Below are positions 1 through 7,673 of a stretch of DNA of 64,000 nucleotides, piece by piece. This DNA comes from Candidatus Thorarchaeota archaeon (GTDB lineage: Archaea > Asgardarchaeota > Thorarchaeia > Thorarchaeales > Thorarchaeaceae). A program made the translations under genes and the position numbers. Numbering within the stretch: the first letter of the stretch is position 1; each line of letters begins with the position of its first letter. Where the stretch lies: the NCBI GenBank assembly GCA_029855935.1, contig JAGSHN010000004.1, positions 62,001-126,000 of the forward strand. Reading direction: 5' to 3'. The notes beneath the pieces are model-generated. The model saw nothing but the letters and a program-made list of their open reading frames with translations, made no database searches and was not told the DNA's origin.

Positions 1-141
1 CGTCATCAGCCGGCGAATCGTGTTGTTGCCTCCGCCCCCACATCCAATCACGACAATCCTTGCCTGGCCCACGTCACGGGCGGGTGTCGATCCTCTCTCA
101 AGCCGACTGTGTTCCCTTGCCGATTCTATGAAGGACCTCAT
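1..141 (-). CDS. ftsZ: Cell division protein FtsZ, N-terminal fragment (runs off the left edge)
   Basis: Only the first 47 codons are in the window. After a polar, variable N-terminus of about 27 residues the frame reads RIVVIGCGGGGNNTIRRLM, the first beta strand and the glycine-rich nucleotide loop of archaeal FtsZ. FtsZ is the tubulin-like GTPase that assembles the division ring at mid-cell. The ATG overlaps the stop of the upstream ribbon-helix-helix gene as ATGA, so the two are probably co-transcribed and translationally coupled. The GTPase signature and C-terminus lie outside the window; a CetZ-type paralogue cannot be wholly excluded, but the loop looks like FtsZ proper. Confidence 0.85.
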   Translation of the reverse strand, partial: MRSFIESAREHSRLERGSTPARDVGQARIVVIGCGGGGNNTIRRLMT

Positions 142-323
142 TGTGCATTGCCCTCACTGTGGACTCTTAGTCCCGCATTGCCACGTTCCCAGAGCTCTCT
201 CTTGAGAAGATCCCGAATGGCAATTCGGATAGTCTCGGATCGGTTCGGATAACGACCGTTCTGTACAAGCCGCTCAATATCCTCGACTATCTTCTCAGGC
301 AGGTGTACGGCAATCAATCGCAT
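138..323 (-). CDS. Ribbon-helix-helix regulator, CdrS-like, upstream of ftsZ
   Basis: A 61-residue basic protein with a CopG/RHH fold: a beta strand (RLIAVHLPEKIV), then helix-turn-helix VEDIERLVQNGRYPNRSETI followed by an IRDLLKREL helix. RHH proteins dimerise and bind DNA through the N-terminal strand. Haloarchaea have a short RHH protein, CdrS, encoded next to ftsZ2, that controls division genes; the same arrangement here (4-nt overlap with ftsZ) supports an equivalent role, which is inference. A GAGG lies just upstream of the ATG and an AT-rich CATATCC element about 40 nt upstream may be its own promoter, separate from the ribosomal operon. Confidence 0.8.
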   Translation of the reverse strand: MRLIAVHLPEKIVEDIERLVQNGRYPNRSETIRIAIRDLLKRELWERGNAGLRVHSEGNAQ

Positions 324-397
324 GGACAGTCCTCAGAATCGACTGGGAGCATGTGACATTTGGATATGTGTAATACCCGTGAGGAGATGAGGTCGGG

Positions 398-444
398 AGA
401 AAAGAAAGATGGATTGTGTGGAGAACGAGATCAGCTCGTTCTCC
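398..444 (-). terminator. Hairpin terminator after uL2
   Basis: A perfect 10-bp inverted repeat (GGAGAACGAG, 5-nt loop, CTCGTTCTCC, 420-444) begins 3 nt past the uL2 stop. On the minus strand it is followed by the T-rich run TCTTTCTTTTC (398-408). This ends the ribosomal protein transcript and separates it from cdrS-ftsZ. Confidence 0.6.
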
Positions 445-447
445 AGA

Positions 448-1170
448 CTACCTCGTCTTGCGTCCTGTGCGTCGTGCCGCAATATTCCCGACCTTGCGGC
501 CAGGCGGTGCGTGACGGCTCACAGTTGTGGGGCGTCCAGGAGACTGATGAGAACCACCACCGTGCGGATGCGAACACGCATTCATTGCGGCTCCACGTAC
601 GATGGGCCACTTGCGGGCCTTTGGACGTGTATGGTGATACTTGGCGCCGGCCTTGAGAAATGGCTTCTCTGGACGGCCGCCGCCTGCAACAATGCCGATA
701 GTTGCTCTGCACCTCGGACTGAAGGCCTTCTGCCGACCGCTGGGCAGCTTCACAATGGCCTTTGACTTGTCAATCGAGACTATCGTTGCGGACAGACCGG
801 ACGCACGGACAAACTTCCCACCATCACCGGGTGAGCCCTCTATGTTGAAGATGGGCGTTCCCTCAGGAATATGCTCAAGCATGAGGGTGTTGCCGTTGGC
901 TATTGCAGCGTTCGGTCCACACTCGACCATCTGACCAACATAGACGCCCTCGGGAGCAACCATGTAGTGGAGCTTCTTCTCGCCCTCGTACTTGATCTCG
1001 GCGATAGGAGCACCACGACCCGGCTCATGGTAGAGGCCAACAACCTTGCCCACGTACGTCTTGTCAGGGGACCACTTGGGATGCCGGACAGGAGCAATTC
1101 GGAGGTGGCGGCGGTTGCGCCACTGGGTGGTGCCACGTCCCTTTCGCTGGACTAGAACTCTCTTACCCAT
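448..1170 (-). CDS. rpl2: Large ribosomal subunit protein uL2
   Basis: A 240-residue protein starting MGKRVLVQRKGRGTTQW, the archaeal/eukaryotic uL2 start. It contains the OB-fold core and the conserved C-terminal stretch MNACSHPHGGGSHQ near the peptidyl transferase centre, and ends in KTR. uL2 helps subunit joining and peptide bond formation. It is the last gene of the uL3-uL4-uL23-uL2 run, 12 nt after uL23. In most archaea uS19 follows directly; here a terminator follows. Confidence 0.97.
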   Translation of the reverse strand: MGKRVLVQRKGRGTTQWRNRRHLRIAPVRHPKWSPDKTYVGKVVGLYHEPGRGAPIAEIKYEGEKKLHYMVAPEGVYVGQMVECGPNAAIANGNTLMLEHIPEGTPIFNIEGSPGDGGKFVRASGLSATIVSIDKSKAIVKLPSGRQKAFSPRCRATIGIVAGGGRPEKPFLKAGAKYHHTRPKARKWPIVRGAAMNACSHPHGGGSHQSPGRPTTVSRHAPPGRKVGNIAARRTGRKTR

Positions 1171-1182
1171 TTCTGCACCTCC

Positions 1183-1449
1183 TTAGTATATGCCAAGCTT
1201 GGTCGCCAGGTCGACTGCACTGTACTCCGGTGCAAGCCGGACGAAGGCCTTCTTGCGACCATCGGGAAGAATCAGCGTATTGACCTTCTCAACGACCACG
1301 TCGTACAGTGTTTCAACAGCCCACCTTATCATGCTCTTGTTGGCCGTCCGGGCGACATAGAATATGAGCTTGTTCTCGTTGTCCACAGCGTTCAGGCCGG
1401 CCTCGGTGGTGACAGGACCAAGGATTATCTGGTTCGGATCTACCATCAC
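1183..1449 (-). CDS. rpl23: Large ribosomal subunit protein uL23
   Basis: 88 residues, the usual archaeal length. The protein has the beta-alpha-beta core with VTTEAGLNAVDNENKLIFYVARTANK and the C-terminal signature KKAFVRLAPEYSAVDLATKLGIY. uL23 sits by the exit tunnel and is the docking site for SRP. It lies 10 nt after uL4. A second Met directly follows the first, so the start may be either ATG. Confidence 0.96.
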   Translation of the reverse strand: MMVDPNQIILGPVTTEAGLNAVDNENKLIFYVARTANKSMIRWAVETLYDVVVEKVNTLILPDGRKKAFVRLAPEYSAVDLATKLGIY

Positions 1450-1459
1450 ATATCACCTC

Positions 1460-2245
1460 TCACAGGAACAGTTTCTCCTTTTCCAGACGCTCGATGGCCG
1501 ACTTGGTCCAGACCACGAGTCTGCCGGGATGAGTACCCGGTGCCAGTAGCTCTACATTCAGACCGTGAACCTCGACCACATCAACGCCGGGCAGATTGCG
1601 TGCACCAAGCCCGATTCCACGGTCCTCGCCGACCACAATGAGGAATGACTTTGGCGTCTTCATTCTGCGGCCACGCATCTTCCCCTTACCAGCACGTACC
1701 TTACGGCCTCTCACCGCACGGTCCAGGTCCTCATCGAGTCCAAGCGCCCGGACAAAGTCCATGACCGCCTTGGTCGATGAGAGGGTCTCCAGTTCATCAC
1801 TCACCACAAGGGGGATGCTAGGCACCCCAGAAACGCGATGGCCGCGCTCGGCCACGTGCTGCTTGTTGGCCGTCGCGGCTATGGCAGACCGTATGGCCAG
1901 CCGTCGCTCTTTCTTGTTGATACGTTCCACAAGCACCTTTCGGGCCTCGGGAGGATGAGCCACCCTGCCCCCAACGGTGCCGGGTGCGAATGCACCCTGA
2001 TTCGCAGCAGAGGTGCCACCGCCCTTCACGCGTGGGACACGGGACCGACCGTGACCGGTCTGCCAGCTCTCGGCCGTGGTCCGCTTGCCCGCCAGCTCAT
2101 CGACGCCGTGTGGCTGATATCGCTGGGACTGCAGGGCGAGGACAGCCCGCTTGATCAGGTCTGGCCGATAGGGTGTGTCGAAGTGTTCCGGTAGGTCGAT
2201 TGCGGTGCCAGCCTTTCCCTTCAGAGAATATGTCTTGACCTTCAT
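1460..2245 (-). CDS. rpl4: Large ribosomal subunit protein uL4
   Basis: Archaeal uL4 with the tunnel loop region GHGRSRVPRVKGGGTSAANQ-type sequence and VGGRVAHPP. The start is taken as the ATG giving MKVKTYSLKGK because it matches family N-termini and has GGAGG 11 nt upstream; a GTG three codons earlier would place the GGAGG too close. The protein is about 261 residues. uL4 binds 23S rRNA and lines the exit tunnel. It lies 19 nt downstream of the uL3 stop. Confidence 0.96.
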   Translation of the reverse strand: MKVKTYSLKGKAGTAIDLPEHFDTPYRPDLIKRAVLALQSQRYQPHGVDELAGKRTTAESWQTGHGRSRVPRVKGGGTSAANQGAFAPGTVGGRVAHPPEARKVLVERINKKERRLAIRSAIAATANKQHVAERGHRVSGVPSIPLVVSDELETLSSTKAVMDFVRALGLDEDLDRAVRGRKVRAGKGKMRGRRMKTPKSFLIVVGEDRGIGLGARNLPGVDVVEVHGLNVELLAPGTHPGRLVVWTKSAIERLEKEKLFL

Positions 2246-2264
2246 TGTTAACACATCCTCCCGT

Positions 2265-3272
2265 CTACTGCTTCGATGAGGTGCTGATGTAGCTCACCTG
2301 CAGAGGCTTGGCCACGTGACCCTTCTTGGGACGGATGGCAAACCGCAGACGGACCGGACGCTTGATGGTACCAGGTATCGATCCCTTCACCATCACATAG
2401 TCGCCACGGACCACGCCATAGTGGACAAACCCACCGGCAGGTGTGATCTCCTCGCCGCGCTCACCCATCTTCACGACCACGTGGTTATAGCTGACGCGGG
2501 AGTGGAACCCTGTCTGTCCCGGTCGTGGTACTGTGTAGCGTACGTTGGTGGGGCTCCACGGGCCAATACAACCTACACCACGTTTGGTCTTCCTAGACTT
2601 GTGCTGCAGGATTCTCACGCCCCATCTCCGTACGGGGCCCTGAAAGCCGTGACCCTTGGTCACTGCAGCGATGTCCACCAACATTCCCTCTTCCAAGATG
2701 TCTGCAACTCTGAGGTCCGTTCCGAGAATGCTCTTGGCATACTCAAAGGCCTCTGTCACACTTGGCGCGCCAACCTTGTACTCCGTGATGTCCGGCTTCT
2801 TCTTCGGCACTCCAGCAAGTCTTGGCTGAGTATGAACGAGCATTCGAATCTCGGTAAGTCTGTCGAGATGCTCCTCGAACTGCGACATCTTGGCATCAAA
2901 GTCGTATTCCTTTGGCAGCTGAATCTTTCTACGGAGATCGTCTGACAGAGTCTCTGCCAGGACCTCCGTGACAAGTCTCAGCCCATATGGAGTGGCCATA
3001 TAGCCCCTGATTGAGAAGGGGCGAATGGGCGGTGTGTCGATCACAGTTACGGGGATGACTGTTTCCTGACCCTTGAATGGGCTGTTCGGGTTGTCAATCG
3101 TAATGACGGCGTGTGTCATTCCCGCCTTGTAACCAATGAAGCCAAGTAGTTTTGCAGCCGAGCCATCATACTCAGGCCAGTTCTTGATACGGGGCACAAA
3201 CCTAGAGGCCCGACATCGCGGCAAGTAGGCTAGGCTGCCGCGCTTTGGAGCATGCTTCTTTCTGTGTGCCAT
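2265..3272 (-). CDS. rpl3: Large ribosomal subunit protein uL3
   Basis: 335 residues, typical of archaeal uL3. The N-terminus is MAHRKKHAPKRGSLAYLPR and the core has GFIGYKAGMTH and DIAAVTKGHGFQGPVRRWG; the glutamine in the last segment is the methylated Gln region of uL3 homologues. It binds near the peptidyl transferase centre. It is first in the ribosomal run and has its own promoter-like TATA sequence about 85 nt upstream. Confidence 0.97.
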   Translation of the reverse strand: MAHRKKHAPKRGSLAYLPRCRASRFVPRIKNWPEYDGSAAKLLGFIGYKAGMTHAVITIDNPNSPFKGQETVIPVTVIDTPPIRPFSIRGYMATPYGLRLVTEVLAETLSDDLRRKIQLPKEYDFDAKMSQFEEHLDRLTEIRMLVHTQPRLAGVPKKKPDITEYKVGAPSVTEAFEYAKSILGTDLRVADILEEGMLVDIAAVTKGHGFQGPVRRWGVRILQHKSRKTKRGVGCIGPWSPTNVRYTVPRPGQTGFHSRVSYNHVVVKMGERGEEITPAGGFVHYGVVRGDYVMVKGSIPGTIKRPVRLRFAIRPKKGHVAKPLQVSYISTSSKQ

Positions 3273-3344
3273 CTATAACACCACTTTCCCGTATCGAATG
3301 GCCTATGGACTGGGCTATTCGTACTACTGATGCCGACAACCAAT

Positions 3345-3364
3345 TGGTGTGCTTTTTAAGGTTG
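3345..3364 (-). promoter_or_regulatory. TATA-like promoter for the uL3 operon
   Basis: On the minus strand the intergenic region reads AACCTTAAAAAGCAC, a BRE-TATA-like element centred about 85 nt before the uL3 ATG. The expected start site would leave a leader of roughly 55-60 nt. Confidence 0.45.
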
Positions 3365-3384
3365 CTCTATTGCCAAGATGCCTC

Positions 3385-4251
3385 TCAGTCAATGCCATCA
3401 TAGTAGCCGGGCCTCGAGACGAGATGGCCAAGAGAGACGTTCATCAGTGCAAGACTCGCAATCATCGCCTCCTCAAGGCGCACTGTTTCTGTCCCCTGAT
3501 TCGGTATGGTGTTGACAACATAGTCCACGAGAGAGAGAAACTCCTCCGACCCCTTAACGAGTATGTCGGGAAGACCAAGCTTGGGCCCTCCGAAGAGCGC
3601 GATGAGATGCCGGGGCCCGGTCACCGACTCGACTATATCGTTGATAACCGACTTGAAGTCGGTACCCCGGCGCGAGAAGACCACACGTACGGCTCTATTC
3701 TGTTGTTTCAGCCACTCCACAAGATTCGGCACCACGGCGACCTCGAAGCCGAAGTATCGACTCACACTGTGGCGTTCCACTGGTCGCAGGGTAATGCGGG
3801 GGCTGGTTCGGGTCACCCTGAACAGGGTGGGTGTGCGATTGTCCACGTCAAAGTTGACCTTCACCAGAGAGGCCAGTCCGATGTCCACTGTGCGAGGACC
3901 GACCCCGATGCCCCATCTCACATCACCCACACGTACCTCGCTTGGCGAGGTCTCGAGGGGATGACTCCGTGTTCTGAGTGGAGGCAACAGGCCAGCATAC
4001 CTCAGTGTAGGGGTGCGAGCAAAGACCCGTTTCCGGAGATACTGTGGTGTGTCCATGTATCTGAGAAGACGGACTAGTGTGTCCACATCACGTTGCTGGC
4101 GTGAGGGCAGACGACCGGTGGTATAGACTATGATGCGGTCCACACAGAACACGGCCAGTGCACGGGCAATCCGGCCGGCCAGCACGGTCTTCTCACGAAG
4201 ACTGGTTGTATTGGAGAGAGTCGTATCGGGAACTGCAGCCTCCAGTGTCAA
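3385..4251 (-). CDS. SPOUT-family RNA methyltransferase (Methyltrn_RNA_3, COG2106)
   Basis: The C-terminal half has the family signature ALFGGPKLGLPDIL and NTIPNQGTETVRLEEAM, the trefoil-knot SAM-binding region of archaeal COG2106 proteins, whose members are putative rRNA methyltransferases. A TTG start giving MTLEAAVPDTTLSNTTSLREK is chosen: it matches the family N-terminus, has GAGG upstream and removes an overlap with archease. The open frame extends 17 codons further to an ATG that would overlap archease by 32 nt. Its place directly ahead of uL3 is conserved in many archaea. Confidence 0.85.
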   Translation of the reverse strand: MTLEAAVPDTTLSNTTSLREKTVLAGRIARALAVFCVDRIIVYTTGRLPSRQQRDVDTLVRLLRYMDTPQYLRKRVFARTPTLRYAGLLPPLRTRSHPLETSPSEVRVGDVRWGIGVGPRTVDIGLASLVKVNFDVDNRTPTLFRVTRTSPRITLRPVERHSVSRYFGFEVAVVPNLVEWLKQQNRAVRVVFSRRGTDFKSVINDIVESVTGPRHLIALFGGPKLGLPDILVKGSEEFLSLVDYVVNTIPNQGTETVRLEEAMIASLALMNVSLGHLVSRPGYYDGID

Positions 4252-4270
4252 CGAACCCGCCTCGATGATC

Positions 4271-4720
4271 TCACAGGTCGAGGGTGAACCACAACGTAAC
4301 ACGGTCCGGACGCTGCTCGATCTTCAGGTCCGCATAGGTCATCGCCTTGACCTCGGTCCGAATGGGATGGCGCTCGATGTCAATCTCCTCGCCCCATGCC
4401 TCACCTGAAAGATGCCACCTCTGCTCACCACTGTCGTCGCGAGTTATGTAGTGCACCTTGAATCTGGAGTAGAATCGGTTGTTGAGGTCAATCAGTGCAA
4501 TGAGCTGACCGACCCACTCAACGAGAAGCTCCTCTAGGTCTATTCCATCAACGTCGACCTTGGAGGAGTGAAGTGGCCGTACCTTTGACGTGTCGACCAT
4601 CACCTCAAAGGCTGCGAGCGCAGCAGTTTCGAAGGCCTCCTCAAGGGTGGGTGCCCAGCACTCTATTGTCACGTCAGCTGTGTGTTCGTGGTACCTGAAG
4701 CCTCGAGGACCTTCGCTCAC
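4271..4720 (-). CDS. Archease, RtcB tRNA-ligase activator
   Basis: The core FRYHEHTADVTIECWAPTLEEAFETAALA carries the His and Asp metal-binding residues of archease, and the protein ends with the usual VTLWFTLDL strand. Archease helps the RNA ligase RtcB become guanylylated so that it can join tRNA exons. The open frame runs upstream through the tRNA-Ser gene, so a GTG start at 4720 is preferred: GGAGG lies 8 nt before it and it gives a 149-residue protein of normal length. This genome has several intron-containing tRNAs, which fits a need for the ligase system. Confidence 0.9.
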   Translation of the reverse strand: MSEGPRGFRYHEHTADVTIECWAPTLEEAFETAALAAFEVMVDTSKVRPLHSSKVDVDGIDLEELLVEWVGQLIALIDLNNRFYSRFKVHYITRDDSGEQRWHLSGEAWGEEIDIERHPIRTEVKAMTYADLKIEQRPDRVTLWFTLDL

Positions 4721-4753
4721 AGCGTCGAACCTCCGGCCTGTAATCGCTCCAAG

Positions 4754-4766
4754 AAGCTTAAAAGCA
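4754..4766 (-). promoter_or_regulatory. TATA-like element upstream of archease
   Basis: The minus strand reads CTGCTTTTAAGCTT about 35-45 nt before the archease GTG, a plausible TATA box giving a short leader. The sequence is nearly palindromic and also lies 50-60 nt ahead of tRNA-Ser on the other strand. Confidence 0.4.
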
Positions 4767-4815
4767 GTTCTCAACGGAAGAACAATAGTCGCCTCCTCAC
4801 GAGGCCGACATCTAT

Positions 4816-4900
4816 GCCGAGGTAGCCAAGCCTGGACCACGGCGCTGGTCTTGAAAACCAGTGTGCTCTGCACGCAGGAGTTCAAATCTCCTCCTCGGCG
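4816..4900 (+). tRNA. tRNA-Ser (anticodon TGA)
   Basis: A class II tRNA: the acceptor strands GCCGAGG and CCTCGGC pair, the discriminator is G, and CCA is encoded at 4901-4903. The anticodon loop CTTGAAA sits on a CTGGT/ACCAG stem, giving anticodon TGA. A long variable arm follows, and the T arm GGAG-TTCAAAT-CTCC is intact. No intron. Confidence 0.95.
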
Positions 4901-4942
4901 CCATCACTCATTCGCTCACTCGTTCTCCGTCAGCCGGACCGC

Positions 4943-6550
4943 TCACAGACTCTTCGCCAGATACGGGCCATCATCAACGAATCCCAGGTTTCTGTAGTAC
5001 TCCTTTACTCCAGTCCCACTGAGAACCAAGATTCGGTCGACACCGAGGTCCTCCCGTGCAGTCCGCTCCGCCTCACCCACCAGACACTCACCAAGACCCA
5101 GATGCTGCCATCTCTCAGGATCGCGCTCGCCAATCCTCACCATAGGACCAAACACCCTGAGCTCCCGTATGATTGCGCATGGACTGCACCGAACCTCGGG
5201 CCGATGCGCCGCCTCGCTCGGATAGCGGAGACGCAGGAATGCGAAGATTATGTCTTCAACTGGATCCTCAAGGGAGATGAAGACTTCAGTGCCCCCGCCG
5301 GCCTCGTAGACACGCTGAATCAGCGTCATAGTGTCGGGGTTTGCACGCCGTCCTGTACGCATCTCGTAGTGACCGACCTCGCGATAGCGAATTGTGGGAT
5401 TCCGCAGGCCCAGACGACGCATCTCCGCGTGCACGAGCTCTCGCAGATTCCCGCGGGACAACCCAGCCTCAATCTGGTGTAGGGGGATGTCGCGTTGCAT
5501 CCGCTGGATACGAACATACTCCGGCATCTCGCTCACGGCCTGTGCTATCAACGAGACAGTCTCGTCGTCGGTGTAGGGAGAGTAGCGGCCCTCTCTCCAC
5601 CATTCGTAGAGTCGCGTGTTCTTCACCACAAGCGTTGGGTAGATTTTGAGCATATCAGGACGGAAGCGCGGATCCGAGAACATCTGATGGAACATATGCA
5701 GATCCATCTCAATGTTCGAGCCAGGAAGACCGGGCATGATGTGGTAACATACCTTGAGGCCACTATCGCGAAGAATCCTTGTCGCAACTGCAGAGGCCTC
5801 AACATCGTGACCTCGACCAACAAGCGTCAGAACCTCATCTGAGAGGGACTGTACTCCAATCTCCACACGGGTCGCGCCCATCTCAAGCATCTCGTCCACT
5901 GTGGCAGGAGATATCCAGTCAGGGCGGGTCTCGAAGGTTGTCCCAATGTTGCGCACTGCTGCTGTTTCGTTGACCCGTTTGGCCGCCTCCAAAGTAGGAC
6001 TCACAGAGCCGTTCATAGCATCGAGGCATCTCTTGACGAACCACTCGCGGTAGGCACGCTCCTTGGAGCACCAGTCCCCGCCCATGACTATCAACTCCAC
6101 CTTCTGAACGGGGTGACCAATCGTGCGCAGCTGACCGAGACGAGAACGGACCTGCCGATACGGATCAAACTTGTTCTGCAGTCCGCGCATAGTCGCGGGT
6201 TCATATCCAGTGTAGCTCTGTGGCACACCAAGATCAGGTCCTCCGGGACAGTATGCACATTTCCCGTGAGGACAGGCCTGCGGCTCTGTCATTACTGCAA
6301 CAACAGCCACTCCAGAGAGAGTGCGAACAGGTCGCTTCTGAAGAAAGGGGAGGAGAACCTCTCTCTCCTCAGGAACGGCGCACTCGAGCACATCGGCATT
6401 GGAGGGGATGCGGGCCCGGCGAAACCGGCCACATACCCTGTTCTTGATGCGGTTGATTGTCTGCCTTGTCAGAGGCTCAGGAGAACTGAGCAGAGCCTCT
6501 ATGATTGCCCGGTTCACTTCATAGTCGCTAATGGTATCAGTCTGGGCCAT
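4943..6550 (-). CDS. elp3: Elp3-family tRNA wobble-uridine carboxymethyl (cm5U) synthase
   Basis: The protein has the radical SAM cysteine motif CPHGKCAYC near residue 95-105, followed by a TIM-barrel core (VQKVELIVMGG, VEIGVQSLSDEVL), and a C-terminal GNAT domain with QHLGLGECLVGEAERTA and VKEYYRNLGF. Archaeal Elp3 alone adds the carboxymethyl precursor group to U34 of tRNA. The preferred start is the ATG at 6550; an in-frame ATG eight codons earlier lies close to the likely transcription start. The gene is divergent from eS30. Confidence 0.95.
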   Translation of the reverse strand: MAQTDTISDYEVNRAIIEALLSSPEPLTRQTINRIKNRVCGRFRRARIPSNADVLECAVPEEREVLLPFLQKRPVRTLSGVAVVAVMTEPQACPHGKCAYCPGGPDLGVPQSYTGYEPATMRGLQNKFDPYRQVRSRLGQLRTIGHPVQKVELIVMGGDWCSKERAYREWFVKRCLDAMNGSVSPTLEAAKRVNETAAVRNIGTTFETRPDWISPATVDEMLEMGATRVEIGVQSLSDEVLTLVGRGHDVEASAVATRILRDSGLKVCYHIMPGLPGSNIEMDLHMFHQMFSDPRFRPDMLKIYPTLVVKNTRLYEWWREGRYSPYTDDETVSLIAQAVSEMPEYVRIQRMQRDIPLHQIEAGLSRGNLRELVHAEMRRLGLRNPTIRYREVGHYEMRTGRRANPDTMTLIQRVYEAGGGTEVFISLEDPVEDIIFAFLRLRYPSEAAHRPEVRCSPCAIIRELRVFGPMVRIGERDPERWQHLGLGECLVGEAERTAREDLGVDRILVLSGTGVKEYYRNLGFVDDGPYLAKSL

Positions 6551-6587
6551 GATGCATCTATTCCTGTGGCTCACAACAATAGATGCC

Positions 6588-6608
6588 TTTTGGATATCTT
6601 TTTATGAA
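6588..6608. promoter_or_regulatory. Shared promoter region between elp3 and eS30
   Basis: The stretch GGATATCTTTTTATGAACA lies between the divergent genes. On the plus strand CTTTTTATG resembles the element before rpo7 and eS1; on the minus strand CATAAAAAGATATCC is TATA-like and lies about 40-50 nt before the elp3 ATG. Confidence 0.45.
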
Positions 6609-6647
6609 CATAGTTCTGGCCATGAGTGAAGGCTGAGGTAGAGAGAA

Positions 6648-6809
6648 ATGCCAGGCTCACACGGTTCACTGACAAAGGCCGGAAAAGTGCGTGAGTCCAC
6701 CCCAAAGGTTCAGGGAAGAGAGAGGCACACGCCAATCCCGCGTATCAGAAACAAGCGGAACTACATCAAGCGGTTTGTACGTGGCAGGACTGTAGGCGTG
6801 CGCGCCTAG
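6648..6809 (+). CDS. rps30e: Small ribosomal subunit protein eS30
   Basis: A 53-residue, very basic protein starting MPGSHGSLTKAGKVREST and containing RNKRNYIKRFVRGR, the eS30 signature. It binds the head of the 30S subunit. It is easily missed by gene callers because of its size. It is monocistronic, between divergent elp3 and convergent pyrK, with a TTTTTATG promoter element about 45 nt upstream. In eukaryotes the homologue is fused to a ubiquitin-like domain; no such fusion is present here. Confidence 0.93.
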   Translation: MPGSHGSLTKAGKVRESTPKVQGRERHTPIPRIRNKRNYIKRFVRGRTVGVRA

Positions 6810-6834
6810 ACCGTGATGGAGGTTCTGCATCTGG

Positions 6835-7671
6835 TCATCTAATCTCGTCAATCCGTGCACCAGTCGCATCTCGAGAGTATTTCCCGAACTCCACTATTGA
6901 CGCCAGCGTTGACCCTGTGAAGACAGGGCCATCAAGACACACCAGATGACCAGTGGGATCAAGGGCACAGGAACCGCAGAGGCCGCAACCGCACTTCATG
7001 TACCGTTCTAGCGATAACTGAATGGGAATCTCGTGACGCAAGGCGATCCTATAGACCTCGTACATCATCCGCTCGGGGCCGCACGCATAGATCACATCGG
7101 CGGTCTGCTGCTCAAGGAGAGCGGTCAGACAGTCTGTCGCCAGCCCGTGAAATCCTAGTGAGCCGTCGTCAGTCGCCACCTGTGTGCGCAGTCTTGAGTC
7201 TGACTCGGCAATCCTGAGCATCTCATCGTGAAATAGGAGTTCATCTCGCGTGCGGGCGGCTATCAGGACGGTGACTTGCTTCAGACTGGCCAGAAGGGCA
7301 TACACAAGAGGACGCAGCGGGGCCATTCCCACTCCACCGCCCACAACAATGGCAGCGTCTCCCGTAACGGAGAAGGAACGACCGAACGGTCCGCGAATGC
7401 CAATATAGTCTCCGGGTCGCATTCTGACCAGACGCTGTGTCGCCTCCCCCACAGGCCGGACGGTCAGGCCAATATGCTCATCGTCTGACCACGACGCGCT
7501 CAGCGGGATCTCGTCAACATCTGGCACCCATACCATGAAGAACTGTCCGGGAGCAGCAGTGGGACTGTCTGGTTGGCGTCGAAAGAAAAGAGTCACATCG
7601 CGGATATTCTCCCTGACAACACGACTGATTGCAACACTCCGAGGTCTACCGGTTGACAACTCAATATCCAT
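6835..7671 (-). CDS. pyrK: Dihydroorotate dehydrogenase electron-transfer subunit (PyrK-like)
   Basis: 278 residues with an FAD-binding barrel (GLTVRPVGEATQRL, GIRGPFGRSF), an NAD-binding Rossmann part (VVGGGVGMAPLRPL, residues 109-122; YACGPERMM) and a C-terminal cysteine cluster between residues 227 and 245 (CGCGLCGSC, then C) that binds the [2Fe-2S] cluster. It passes electrons from the catalytic subunit to NAD. It follows pyrD by 2 nt, so the two form a type 1B heteromer for pyrimidine synthesis. Confidence 0.93.
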   Translation of the reverse strand: MDIELSTGRPRSVAISRVVRENIRDVTLFFRRQPDSPTAAPGQFFMVWVPDVDEIPLSASWSDDEHIGLTVRPVGEATQRLVRMRPGDYIGIRGPFGRSFSVTGDAAIVVGGGVGMAPLRPLVYALLASLKQVTVLIAARTRDELLFHDEMLRIAESDSRLRTQVATDDGSLGFHGLATDCLTALLEQQTADVIYACGPERMMYEVYRIALRHEIPIQLSLERYMKCGCGLCGSCALDPTGHLVCLDGPVFTGSTLASIVEFGKYSRDATGARIDEIR

Positions 7672-7673
7672 TG

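Noticed and set aside
448-1155. Plus-strand open frames inside the uL2 region
   Set aside because: They are shadows of uL2 in other frames, without family resemblance or promoter.
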